From contig JAGKXB010000019.1 of assembly GCA_021151485.1 (NCBI GenBank), positions 1 through 42,857 on the forward strand: a stretch of 42,857 nucleotides of DNA. Reading direction: 5' to 3'. The translations under genes were made by a program, and so were the position numbers. Position 1 is the first letter of the stretch. The number at the start of each line of letters is the position of its first letter. Below the pieces are notes generated by a model, which saw only the letters and a list, made by a program, of their open reading frames with translations, did no database searches and was not told the origin of the DNA. This DNA comes from Oxalobacteraceae bacterium (GTDB lineage Bacteria > Pseudomonadota > Gammaproteobacteria > Burkholderiales > Burkholderiaceae_D). Below are positions 35,859 to 42,857 of the stretch, in pieces.

Positions 35859-36398
35859 TCAGTTTCTGAACGGAAATTTAAATGCGGCGAGGAGTGCTTT
35901 TGCCTCATCGTCGGTCTTTGCTGTTGTCGTAATACTAATATTCATACCACGCAACGCATCTATTTTATCATACTCAATCTCGGGAAAAATAATTTGCTCT
36001 TTTACACCGATATTATAATTACCACGACCATCAAAAGAACGACCAGACACCCCACGAAAATCGCGCACACGCGGCAAAGCGACCGTAATTAAACGATCCA
36101 AAAATTCGTACATGCGAGCACCACGCAAAGTCACCATACAACCAATTGGATAACCCTCACGAATTTTAAATCCAGCAATCGCTTTACGTGCCTTTGTCAC
36201 AACAGGTCTTTGACCAGCAATTTTAGTCAAATCACCCACCGCATGCTCAATAATTTTCTTATCCGAAACCGCCTCAGACAAACCCATATTAAGGGTAATC
36301 TTAACAAGACGCGGAACCTCCATTGATGATTGATAGGAAAACTTAGAAACCAAATCAGCAATGACTTTTTCTTTATAAAAATTCTGAAGACGAGTCAT
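35859..36398 (-). CDS. rplE: 50S ribosomal protein L5
   Basis: 5S rRNA-binding protein that contacts S13 and the P-site tRNA. The 179 residues start [17 protein letters not shown] and contain the L5 core [15 protein letters not shown] and the C-terminal [20 protein letters not shown]. It starts 3 nt after rplX. Confidence 0.98.
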   Translation of the reverse strand: MTRLQNFYKEKVIADLVSKFSYQSSMEVPRLVKITLNMGLSEAVSDKKIIEHAVGDLTKIAGQRPVVTKARKAIAGFKIREGYPIGCMVTLRGARMYEFLDRLITVALPRVRDFRGVSGRSFDGRGNYNIGVKEQIIFPEIEYDKIDALRGMNISITTTAKTDDEAKALLAAFKFPFRN

Positions 36399-36401
36399 GA
36401 T

Positions 36402-36719
36402 TTATTGAGCCTTAACAACTTCACCATTGGACTTAAAGATACGGACTTTCTTTCCATCCACAACCTTAAAACCAACACGATCTACCTTACCAGTTCCAAC
36501 ATTAAAAAGCGCAACGTTAGAAACATGAATCGGCATTAGTTTATCAACAATCCCACCAACCAAATTAATTGCAGGATTAGGTTTTACTGCTTTTTTAGCA
36601 ACACCAACGCCAGCAACAACAACAAAATCAGCACCCACGGATTTCTCTACAATACCGTGCTTACCCCTATCTTTTCCAACCAAAACGACAACTTTATCGC
36701 CCTTTTGAATTTTATTCAT
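36402..36719 (-). CDS. rplX: 50S ribosomal protein L24
   Basis: Assembly-initiator protein of the large subunit. From the ATG at 36719 it has 105 residues with the KOW motif [24 protein letters not shown] one codon earlier is in frame but less likely. It lies 9 bp after rplN. Confidence 0.97.
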   Translation of the reverse strand: MNKIQKGDKVVVLVGKDRGKHGIVEKSVGADFVVVAGVGVAKKAVKPNPAINLVGGIVDKLMPIHVSNVALFNVGTGKVDRVGFKVVDGKKVRIFKSNGEVVKAQ

Positions 36720-36728
36720 CACAACCCC

Positions 36729-37097
36729 TTACAAAACTTCTGGCGCAAGCGAGACAATTTTCATAAAACGCTCCGTCCGAAGTTCTCTAGTAACCGGACC
36801 AAAAATACGTGTCCCTATTGGCTCAAGCTTAGCATTCAACAACACAGCGGCATTGCCATCAAACTTCACCAAAGAACCATCTTGACGACGAACACCCTTT
36901 GCGGTACGAACAACAACTGCGTTGTAAATCTCACCCTTCTTAACACGACCACGAGGAACAGCCACTTTAACGGCAACTTTAATAATATCGCCAATCCCGG
37001 CATAACGACGCTTAGAGCCGCCCAACACCTTAATACACAAAACCTCTTTTGCACCAGTATTATCGGCAACTTCAAGCCGGCTTTCAGTTTGAATCAT
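36729..37097 (-). CDS. rplN: 50S ribosomal protein L14
   Basis: Large-subunit interface protein. The 122 residues start [18 protein letters not shown] and contain [24 protein letters not shown] precedes the ATG. It is the first gene of the spc group, after a 198-bp spacer with a likely promoter. Confidence 0.98.
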   Translation of the reverse strand: MIQTESRLEVADNTGAKEVLCIKVLGGSKRRYAGIGDIIKVAVKVAVPRGRVKKGEIYNAVVVRTAKGVRRQDGSLVKFDGNAAVLLNAKLEPIGTRIFGPVTRELRTERFMKIVSLAPEVL

Positions 37098-37181
37098 ATT
37101 ATTTTCCCCAACTTAAGCCGCTAGACCCGCACCATGCGGACTTACGGTCAGTCTTGGTCCCGCCAGCACCAACACACACTC

Positions 37182-37208
37182 ATGAGCTGATTGGGCTGAT
37201 TGGGCTGA
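37182..37208. repeat. Short tandem repeat in the rpsQ-rplN spacer
   Basis: About two and a half copies of the 9-bp unit GGGCTGATT (gagctgatt, gggctgatt, gggctgaca). It lies in the rplN leader, downstream of the candidate spc promoter. No function is evident. Confidence 0.6.
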
Positions 37209-37260
37209 CAACCCCAAAACTACATTAAAACAACACAAAAAATAAACAACGAAGCCGAAA

Positions 37261-37269
37261 ATTATAACA
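37261..37269 (-). promoter_or_regulatory. Candidate spc-operon promoter (extended -10)
   Basis: On the minus strand TGT-TATAAT forms an extended -10 (TGnTATAAT) with an exact consensus hexamer. It lies about 165 bp upstream of rplN, where the spc promoter is found in other proteobacteria. The -35 region is weak (TTTCGT at 18 bp), which extended -10 promoters tolerate. Confidence 0.5.
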
Positions 37270-37295
37270 CAATAATTTTACAAACGAAACAACTA

Positions 37296-37568
37296 TTAAA
37301 CCATCTGTGCAGCTTGAATTAAACGAGTAACAGTCCAAGCTTTTGTTTTCGAAATAGGACGACTCTCTTGAATTTCGACCACATCACCAGATTTAACCTG
37401 ATTAGTTTCATCATGAGCATGATACTTACTCGAACGCATGATAATTTTCCCATACAAAGGGTGTTTAACATGACGCTCTATTAAGACAGTAACTGTTTTG
37501 TCCATTTTATCCGAAACCACTCTACCAACCAAGGTACGCTTTAATGGCTTTTTTACTTGATTGCTCAT
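37296..37568 (-). CDS. rpsQ: 30S ribosomal protein S17
   Basis: Primary 16S-binding protein of the OB fold. The 90 residues contain [20 protein letters not shown] and the [10 protein letters not shown] motif. Its ATG overlaps the rpmC stop by 1 nt (TAATG). It is the last gene of the S10 group. Confidence 0.98.
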   Translation of the reverse strand: MSNQVKKPLKRTLVGRVVSDKMDKTVTVLIERHVKHPLYGKIIMRSSKYHAHDETNQVKSGDVVEIQESRPISKTKAWTVTRLIQAAQMV

Positions 37569-37759
37569 TATTTCCCGTCCTTCAGATTTATTACCGTCTT
37601 CATACGTGCGATATCGCGACGTACTTTCTTTAGCTGCGAAGTATTGCTTAGCTGCTGTGTGGCAATCTGCATACGCAGACCAAATTGAGCTTTTAGCAAC
37701 TCACTCAACTCTTTATTCAGAGTTTCTTGATTTTTACCACGGAGTTCAGATATATTCAT
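37568..37759 (-). CDS. rpmC: 50S ribosomal protein L29
   Basis: Protein at the nascent-chain exit, part of the SRP and trigger-factor dock. From the ATG at 37759, with the strong site GGAGG, it has 63 residues: [20 protein letters not shown]. The C-terminal [12 protein letters not shown] is typical. It lies 10 bp after rplP. Confidence 0.97.
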   Translation of the reverse strand: MNISELRGKNQETLNKELSELLKAQFGLRMQIATQQLSNTSQLKKVRRDIARMKTVINLKDGK

Positions 37760-37769
37760 AGCGCCTCCT

Positions 37770-38189
37770 TTATTGACCGATTTGACGAATAACAAATGTT
37801 GTCAACAATGGCAATTTGGCTGCAGCCAAACGAAATGCCTCTCTTGCCAATGCCTCATCAACACCGTCCATTTCGTACAACATTTTTCCTGGCTGAATTT
37901 CAGCGACATAATACTCTGGACTACCTTTACCATTTCCCATACGAACTTCTGCAGGTTTTTGCGAAATAGGCTTATCAGGAAAAATACGTATCCAAATTCG
38001 CCCGCCACGTTTTATGTGCCTCGTCATTGCACGACGCGCAGCCTCAATTTGACGAGCGGTAATACGACCACGACCAACGGCCTTCAAACCAAACTCGCCG
38101 AAAGATACAGAAGTTCCACGCGAATGAGAAATTCCTGTATTACGACCTTTTTGTTCTTTACGATATTTTCTACGTGCTGGTTGCAACAT
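37770..38189 (-). CDS. rplP: 50S ribosomal protein L16
   Basis: Large-subunit protein that helps position the A-site tRNA. The 139 residues start [16 protein letters not shown] and contain [23 protein letters not shown]. It starts 2 nt after rpsC. Confidence 0.98.
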   Translation of the reverse strand: MLQPARRKYRKEQKGRNTGISHSRGTSVSFGEFGLKAVGRGRITARQIEAARRAMTRHIKRGGRIWIRIFPDKPISQKPAEVRMGNGKGSPEYYVAEIQPGKMLYEMDGVDEALAREAFRLAAAKLPLLTTFVIRQIGQ

Positions 38190-38191
38190 GA

Positions 38192-39064
38192 TTATTCTCC
38201 TGCCTTTTCAGGCAATCCAACTACCAAACCGTCAGCAGCAGTGCTATCTGACTTCCTAACTCGAACACGTTTAACGGCATTATTAGTCGCACTAGGCGCA
38301 GCAACAGAACTGGCAACTTGATTATCTACTTTTTTAGAACGAGGACGAGCAGGATTAGGCCTAACATCATCTCGACGTGTAGCACGACGTTTTTTGTCAT
38401 CATCAGATGAAACATCTAATGTTGACACATTGGCATTGAGAAAAGAATCGCCTTTATAAACCCACACTTTAACACCAATAATTCCATATGTCGTTTGCGC
38501 TTCACTGGTTCCATAATCAACGTCTGCGCGCAACGTATGAAGAGGAACACGTCCCTCTCGATACCATTCTTTGCGTGCAATTTCAATACCGTTCAAACGG
38601 CCAGAAGACATAATCTTAATACCTTTTGCGCCAAGCCTAATTGCATTTTGCATTGCACGTTTCATAGCGCGTCGAAACATAATGCGCTTTTCTAATTGCT
38701 GAGAAATAGAATCAGCAATCAATTGCGCATCAATTTCTGGCTTACGAATTTCTTCGATATTAACGTGCACAGGCACGCCCATTATTTTAGTTAAATCAGC
38801 CTTCAAAACTTCTATATCTTCGCCCTTTTTCCCAATCACTACACCAGGACGCGAACTATAAATGGTAAACCTGGCATTTTTCGCAGGACGCTCAATAACT
38901 ATGCGCCCAACAGATGCACTTTTTAATTTCTTCTTAAGGTACAAACGTGCTTTTAAATCTTCATTCAGCATCGTCGAAAAATTACCATTACCCGCATACC
39001 AACGCGATGCCCAATTACGAGTAACCGCAAGACGAAAACCAGTTGGATGTATTTTCTGCCCCAT
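38192..39064 (-). CDS. rpsC: 30S ribosomal protein S3 with long basic tail
   Basis: Part of the mRNA entry channel and helicase. From the ATG at 39064 (GGGG upstream) it has 290 residues, against 233 in E. coli. The KH domain [14 protein letters not shown] and the C-terminal RNA-binding part to about residue 208 are conserved. Residues 210-290 are a low-complexity Arg/Lys/Asp/Ala tail ([18 protein letters not shown]). Extended S3 tails occur in other betaproteobacteria. It lies 10 bp after rplV. Confidence 0.97.
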   Translation of the reverse strand: MGQKIHPTGFRLAVTRNWASRWYAGNGNFSTMLNEDLKARLYLKKKLKSASVGRIVIERPAKNARFTIYSSRPGVVIGKKGEDIEVLKADLTKIMGVPVHVNIEEIRKPEIDAQLIADSISQQLEKRIMFRRAMKRAMQNAIRLGAKGIKIMSSGRLNGIEIARKEWYREGRVPLHTLRADVDYGTSEAQTTYGIIGVKVWVYKGDSFLNANVSTLDVSSDDDKKRRATRRDDVRPNPARPRSKKVDNQVASSVAAPSATNNAVKRVRVRKSDSTAADGLVVGLPEKAGE

Positions 39065-39074
39065 CACGCGCCCC

Positions 39075-39404
39075 TTAATTACCAACAGTCACATAAATGT
39101 GACAAGATTGCTTAGATATACGATCCCCACGACCCTTAGCCCGCGCCGTAAAACGCTTCAAGACCGCGCCTTTTTCAACATAAATAGTTGTAATTTTTAA
39201 CTCATCAATATCGGCACCATCATTATGCTCAGCATTAGCAATCGCAGACTCTAAGACCCGCTTAATAATTGCAGCACCTTTTTTAGGGCTAAAACTTAAA
39301 ATATTCAGAGCTTGATTAACTTGCTTACCACGAATCTGGTCAGCAACCAGCCGACCTTTTTGAGCCGATAAGTGCACACCACGAAGAATTGCTTTAGTTT
39401 CCAT
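39075..39404 (-). CDS. rplV: 50S ribosomal protein L22
   Basis: Lines the peptide exit tunnel. The 109 residues start [20 protein letters not shown] and end with [17 protein letters not shown]. Two adjacent ATGs exist (39407 and 39404); the second has AAGG at a better spacing. It lies 9 bp after rpsS. Confidence 0.97.
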   Translation of the reverse strand: METKAILRGVHLSAQKGRLVADQIRGKQVNQALNILSFSPKKGAAIIKRVLESAIANAEHNDGADIDELKITTIYVEKGAVLKRFTARAKGRGDRISKQSCHIYVTVGN

Positions 39405-39413
39405 CATCAGACC

Positions 39414-39689
39414 TTATTTCTTAGCCTTTCGATCAGCAGCATGACCTTTAAAGGTACGAGTCAAAGCAAATTCACCCAGCTTATGACCAACCATATTTTC
39501 AGAGATATAAACAGGAACATGCAATTTTCCATTATGCACCGCTATGGTTAAACCAATAAAATCAGGCATTATGGTAGAGCGACGTGACCATGTTTTAATT
39601 GGCTTTTTATCTTTAGTTGCTTGAGCAGACTCAACTTTTTTTATCAAATGGGCATCACAAAACGGCCCTTTTTTTAGTGAACGTGTCAT
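39414..39689 (-). CDS. rpsS: 30S ribosomal protein S19
   Basis: Small-subunit head protein near the A-site tRNA. The 91 residues start [15 protein letters not shown] and contain [21 protein letters not shown] and [15 protein letters not shown]. It lies 9 bp after rplB. Confidence 0.98.
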   Translation of the reverse strand: MTRSLKKGPFCDAHLIKKVESAQATKDKKPIKTWSRRSTIMPDFIGLTIAVHNGKLHVPVYISENMVGHKLGEFALTRTFKGHAADRKAKK

Positions 39690-39698
39690 GTATTATCC

Positions 39699-40526
39699 TT
39701 ATTTCTTACCACGACGTGAGACGATCATTGAAGTCGTGCGCTTATTTCGACGCGTCTTTTTGCCCTTGGTTTGCTGACCCCATGGAGATACTGGGTGACG
39801 ACCAGCAGCAGTTTTACCCTCACCGCCACCATGAGGATGATCAACGGGATTCATTACCACACCACGAACAGTAGGACGCACACCGCGCCAGCGCATAGCG
39901 CCAGCCTTACCAATCTTGCGCAAGTTATGCTCACCATTACCAATTTCACCAACAGTGGCACGACACTCAACATGTATACGACGTACTTCACCCGAACGCA
40001 AACGCACCTGAGCGTAAGTAGCATCACGAGCCATCAACACAACAGCTGCACCTGCAGAACGCGCTATTTGCGCACCCTTACCAGGCAACATTTCAACACA
40101 GTGCATTGTTGTACCGACCGGAATATTTCTAATTGGCAAACAATTACCAGATTTAATAGGCGCTTCGGAACCACTCATTAATTGGTCACCAACAGACAAA
40201 CCTTTACTTGCAATAATATAACGACGCTCACCATCGGCATAACACAACAACGCGATATTTGCAGTGCGATTAGGATCGTATTCAATTCTTTCAACTTTGG
40301 CTGCGATACCATCTTTAGCACGCACGAAATCTATGACACGATAGTGTTGTTTATGACCGCCACCGATATGACGCGTAGTAATATGACCATTATTATTACG
40401 ACCAGCGCTTTTTGATTTTTTCTCAACCAACCCTGGAAATGGACGACCTTTATACAAATCAGCATTAACAACCTTTACCATGCCACGACGGCCTGGCGAG
40501 GTTGGCTTCACTTTAACAAGCGCCAT
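39699..40526 (-). CDS. rplB: 50S ribosomal protein L2
   Basis: One of the largest and most conserved 23S-binding proteins, needed for subunit joining and peptidyl transfer. The 275 residues start [15 protein letters not shown] and contain the [13 protein letters not shown] segment with the conserved His near the catalytic centre. It overlaps rplW by 1 nt. Confidence 0.98.
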   Translation of the reverse strand: MALVKVKPTSPGRRGMVKVVNADLYKGRPFPGLVEKKSKSAGRNNNGHITTRHIGGGHKQHYRVIDFVRAKDGIAAKVERIEYDPNRTANIALLCYADGERRYIIASKGLSVGDQLMSGSEAPIKSGNCLPIRNIPVGTTMHCVEMLPGKGAQIARSAGAAVVLMARDATYAQVRLRSGEVRRIHVECRATVGEIGNGEHNLRKIGKAGAMRWRGVRPTVRGVVMNPVDHPHGGGEGKTAAGRHPVSPWGQQTKGKKTRRNKRTTSMIVSRRGKK

Positions 40527-40843
40527 TATTTAACCCCTTCAGAGAAATTAATTTCCTGACCAGGTTTCAAACAAACAAACGCGCGCCTGGTGTGATTCCG
40601 ACGACCAACAAACCTACCGGAGCGTTTTTGCTTTCCCAGCCTATTAACTACTTGAACTGATGCCACAGATACTTTAAACAACATTTCTACCGCAGCTTTA
40701 ATTTCCAATTTAGTAGCATCAGGAACAACACGAAAAACAATTTGCTCATTTTTCTCGGCAACCATCGTTGCCTTCTCAGAAACAACAGGAGCCAACAAAA
40801 CTTTCATCAATCGTTCTTCGCTATACTTTGCTATTACACTCAT
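40526..40843 (-). CDS. rplW: 50S ribosomal protein L23
   Basis: Exit-site protein that binds trigger factor and SRP. The 105 residues contain [20 protein letters not shown] and the C-terminal [18 protein letters not shown]. Its start overlaps the rplD stop (ATGA) and its stop overlaps rplB. Confidence 0.97.
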   Translation of the reverse strand: MSVIAKYSEERLMKVLLAPVVSEKATMVAEKNEQIVFRVVPDATKLEIKAAVEMLFKVSVASVQVVNRLGKQKRSGRFVGRRNHTRRAFVCLKPGQEINFSEGVK

Positions 40844-41460
40844 GCCAACACCTCTTCAATTCGAGCCAAGGCTGATTTGGTAATCAAGATTTTTTTGTAA
40901 AACACCAACGAAAGAGGATCAGCCTGATGTGGCTCTACAACCAAAACATGTGGCAAATTGCGGGACGCCAACAACAAATTTTCGCCAACAGCGTTAGTAA
41001 TCAACAATACAGAATCCAAACCCATGCCCTTCAACTTTTCTGACAAAAGTTTAGTTTTAGGCGCATCAAGAGAGAACTCATCAACAACTGCAAGACGCCC
41101 CTCGCGACCAAGCTGGGAAAGAATCGAACAAATTCCTGCGCGATGCATTTTCTTATTCACTTTGTGTGAAAAGTTCTCATTTGGAGAATTTGGAAAAATT
41201 TGACCACCACCACGCCACAACGGAGAAGATGACATACCGGCACGAGCACGCCCAGTACCTTTTTGACGCCAAGGCTTTTTAGTTGTATGACGAACCTCAG
41301 CGCGATCTTTTTGTTTACGATTACCGCTACGAGCATTTGCCTGATAAGCAACAACGATTTGATGAATCAAAGCCTCGTTATAATCACGACCAAAAACTGC
41401 GTCAGAAGCCACAACATGAGAATCGGCTTTACCTTGAGCATCGAGAAATTTAAGCTCCAT
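40840..41460 (-). CDS. rplD: 50S ribosomal protein L4
   Basis: Exit-tunnel protein. In E. coli it also represses the S10 operon through the rpsJ leader. The 206 residues contain the tunnel loop around [26 protein letters not shown]. The ATG overlaps the end of rplC by 11 nt. Confidence 0.98.
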   Translation of the reverse strand: MELKFLDAQGKADSHVVASDAVFGRDYNEALIHQIVVAYQANARSGNRKQKDRAEVRHTTKKPWRQKGTGRARAGMSSSPLWRGGGQIFPNSPNENFSHKVNKKMHRAGICSILSQLGREGRLAVVDEFSLDAPKTKLLSEKLKGMGLDSVLLITNAVGENLLLASRNLPHVLVVEPHQADPLSLVFYKKILITKSALARIEEVLA

Positions 41461-42133
41461 TTACCAACCCTTCCTTCCCAGCTTTAGCCTTAACCGCAGG
41501 GAAAACAAACACCTGACCATTTTTCGCACCAGGAATCGCACCTTTAACCAACAACAATTGACGCTCAACATCGACACGCGCAATTTCAAGATTTTGAACG
41601 GTACGAGCAACATCACCCAAATGACCCGTCATACGCTTCCCAGGGAAAACACGACCAGGATCTTGTGCCATACCAATAGAACCAGGAACATTATGTGAAC
41701 GCGAATTACCATGTGACGCGCGACCGGAAGAAAAATGATAACGCTTGATGGTACCGGCATAACCCTTACCTATTGTCGTACCTTGCACATCAATTTTTTG
41801 ACCGACTTGAAACAAGTCAACAGAAATCACATCACCGACACTCATCGTAGCGGCTTTTTGCGCATCAACTTGAAACTCCTTCAAAACTGTCCCAGACTCA
41901 ACACCAGCTTTAGCATGATGGCCAGCAGCAGCTTTATTTACACGAGAGGCGCGACGATGACCAAACGCCAACTGAACAGCAGAGTAGCCATCCAAACCAG
42001 GGGTTTTAATTTGCACGACACGATTGCTTGACACATCAAGCACGGTAACAGGGATAGAATCCCCATCATCCGTAAAAACCCGCATCATGCCGACCTTGCG
42101 ACCAATAAGGCCTAGGGGCATTTTTTTAGACAT
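41450..42133 (-). CDS. rplC: 50S ribosomal protein L3
   Basis: Assembly-initiator protein near the peptidyl-transferase centre. The ATG at 42133 (GGAG 5 nt upstream) gives 227 residues and starts [20 protein letters not shown]. The core includes [31 protein letters not shown] with the methylatable Gln. Frame extension to 42181 has no support. It follows rpsJ after 201 bp that hold a promoter-like pair. Confidence 0.97.
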   Translation of the reverse strand: MSKKMPLGLIGRKVGMMRVFTDDGDSIPVTVLDVSSNRVVQIKTPGLDGYSAVQLAFGHRRASRVNKAAAGHHAKAGVESGTVLKEFQVDAQKAATMSVGDVISVDLFQVGQKIDVQGTTIGKGYAGTIKRYHFSSGRASHGNSRSHNVPGSIGMAQDPGRVFPGKRMTGHLGDVARTVQNLEIARVDVERQLLLVKGAIPGAKNGQVFVFPAVKAKAGKEGLVNGA

Positions 42134-42215
42134 TTTTTCTCCATCCCACCTACGATTGGGCAGGTCTGATTGTTTAGACAATATTAAATACTACATTTTT
42201 ATACTACAGCCAAAT

Positions 42216-42244
42216 ATTGTAGCGCGGCATTCTTTTTATTGCAA
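42216..42244 (-). promoter_or_regulatory. Candidate promoter upstream of rplC, inside the S10 group
   Basis: On the minus strand TTGCAA (42239-42244) and TACAAT (42216-42221) are separated by exactly 17 bp. The -10 matches 5 of 6 and the -35 matches 4 of 6. It lies 83 bp before rplC. The same spacer has a GTAGTAT direct repeat (13-bp period) and a short ATTGT/ACAAT repeat nearer rplC. Confidence 0.5.
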
Positions 42245-42334
42245 CAGGAAATCCAAAGAAATGTAGTACAACATAAAAATCAAAGATATTCTAAGAAATA
42301 CCAGACTTAATTTAAATTCGCCAAAACATTTATT

Positions 42335-42649
42335 TTACAACTTGATTTCTACATCAACTCCAGCGGCCAAATCCAACTTCATCAAAGCATCAACTGTTTT
42401 ATCTGTAGGATCGACAATATCCATCAATCTTTGATGGGTACGAATTTCAAATTGATCACGTGAAGTTTTATTGACATGGGGAGAGCGCAGGACATCAAAA
42501 TGTTGAATGCGTGTTGGCAAAGGAACAGGACCTTTAACAACAGCTCCGGTACGTTTAGCAGTTTCAACAATTTCAAGAGCAGATTGATCGATTAATTTAT
42601 AGTCAAAAGCTTTTAAACGAATGCGGATTTTTTGTTGAGGAGCAGACAT
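42335..42649 (-). CDS. rpsJ: 30S ribosomal protein S10 / NusE
   Basis: Small-subunit protein that also acts as NusE in antitermination. The 104 residues contain [32 protein letters not shown] sequence and the [10 protein letters not shown] motif. It is followed by a 201-bp spacer before rplC and preceded by tuf after 114 bp, a common betaproteobacterial order. Confidence 0.98.
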   Translation of the reverse strand: MSAPQQKIRIRLKAFDYKLIDQSALEIVETAKRTGAVVKGPVPLPTRIQHFDVLRSPHVNKTSRDQFEIRTHQRLMDIVDPTDKTVDALMKLDLAAGVDVEIKL

Positions 42650-42763
42650 AATTTTTCCTTAAAGAACGAACCGTAAATCAACATATACGGCAATATTTAA
42701 TTACTTGAAACTAGGGTTTCATAAATACACAATAAAACCCCAGCCCCACAAAACACCGAAACC

Positions 42764-42857
42764 TTAAGCGATAATTTTAGCAACAACACCAGCGCCTACA
42801 GTACGGCCACCCTCACGAATCGCGAAGCGCAAACCCTCTTCCATCGCAATCGGATTG
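42764..42857 (-). CDS. tuf: Elongation factor Tu, C-terminal end only
   Basis: The last 30 codons of EF-Tu: [20 protein letters not shown] then [10 protein letters not shown] and TAA. The rest lies beyond the window. EF-Tu brings aminoacyl-tRNA to the ribosome. The gene sits upstream of rpsJ, as is usual. I see no terminator in the 114 bp before rpsJ, only a TGAAAC/GTTTCA short hairpin. Confidence 0.97.

Noticed and set aside
42702..42722. TGAAAC/GTTTCA hairpin after tuf as a terminator
   Set aside because: Only 6 bp, no GC-rich core and no T-run; probably fortuitous.
28008..42857. Search for inserted accessory genes or a novel system in the ribosomal cluster
   Set aside because: Every ORF of credible size is a standard ribosomal, secretion or transcription gene in the usual order. 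Other frames are shadows.

Overview
The window joins two unrelated pieces of DNA. Positions 1 to about 2230 carry the 3' part of a large VCBS/FG-GAP repeat protein with an ASPIC/UnbV segment, typical of Bacteroidota. From about 2213 to the end is a continuous block of betaproteobacterial chromosome (order Burkholderiales, most like an Oxalobacteraceae-type genome of moderate GC; the lineage is inferred from gene order and protein style, not from a search). The join falls in about 15-20 bp that read sensibly both as the Bacteroidota protein on + and as ubiC on -. It looks like an assembly chimera rather than a biological fusion.

Layout of the betaproteobacterial part. 2195-4702 (-): cell-wall recycling ligase mpl, a YqiA-type esterase and a truncated ubiC, in overlapping order. 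4848-9964 (+): a TlpA thioredoxin, aroQ, accB, accC, prmA and a PfkB-family sugar/nucleoside kinase. 10106-10390 (+): a small secreted Cys-containing protein. 10455-15571 (-): a YggT protein, then (beyond a strong terminator) the class Ia ribonucleotide reductase operon nrdA-nrdB plus a tiny basic protein, with paired NrdR boxes upstream. 15845-17531 (-): ampD, a PP0621-type zinc-ribbon protein and a CcsA/YpjD membrane protein, divergent from ffh (17717-19090, +), which is followed by a SWIB-domain protein. 19667-22093 (-): a lytic transglycosylase and proS, divergent from rppH (22370-23011, +). 23078-27891 (-): a PepSY membrane protein, a photolyase and dsbD.

28008-42857 (-) is the classical ribosomal super-cluster, transcribed leftward: tuf (3' end only), rpsJ, rplC-D-W-B, rpsS, rplV, rpsC, rplP, rpmC, rpsQ (S10 group); rplN-X-E, rpsN-H, rplF-R, rpsE, rpmD, rplO, secY, infA, rpmJ (spc group); rpsM-K-D, rpoA, rplQ (alpha group). 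The genes are tightly packed, often overlapping by 1-11 nt. The longer spacers hold structure: a promoter-like pair before rplC, an extended -10 before rplN, and intrinsic terminators between rpsK and rpsD, between rpoA and rplQ, and after rplQ.

No gene-free stretch exceeds 300 bases. I found no mobile element, CRISPR array, tRNA or rRNA, and no cluster that looks like an undescribed system. The points worth a second look are the chimeric join, the terminators that divide the alpha operon, the promoter inside the S10 operon, the NrdR-controlled small basic protein, a phased decamer repeat upstream of mpl/tlpA, and a few small or extended proteins.
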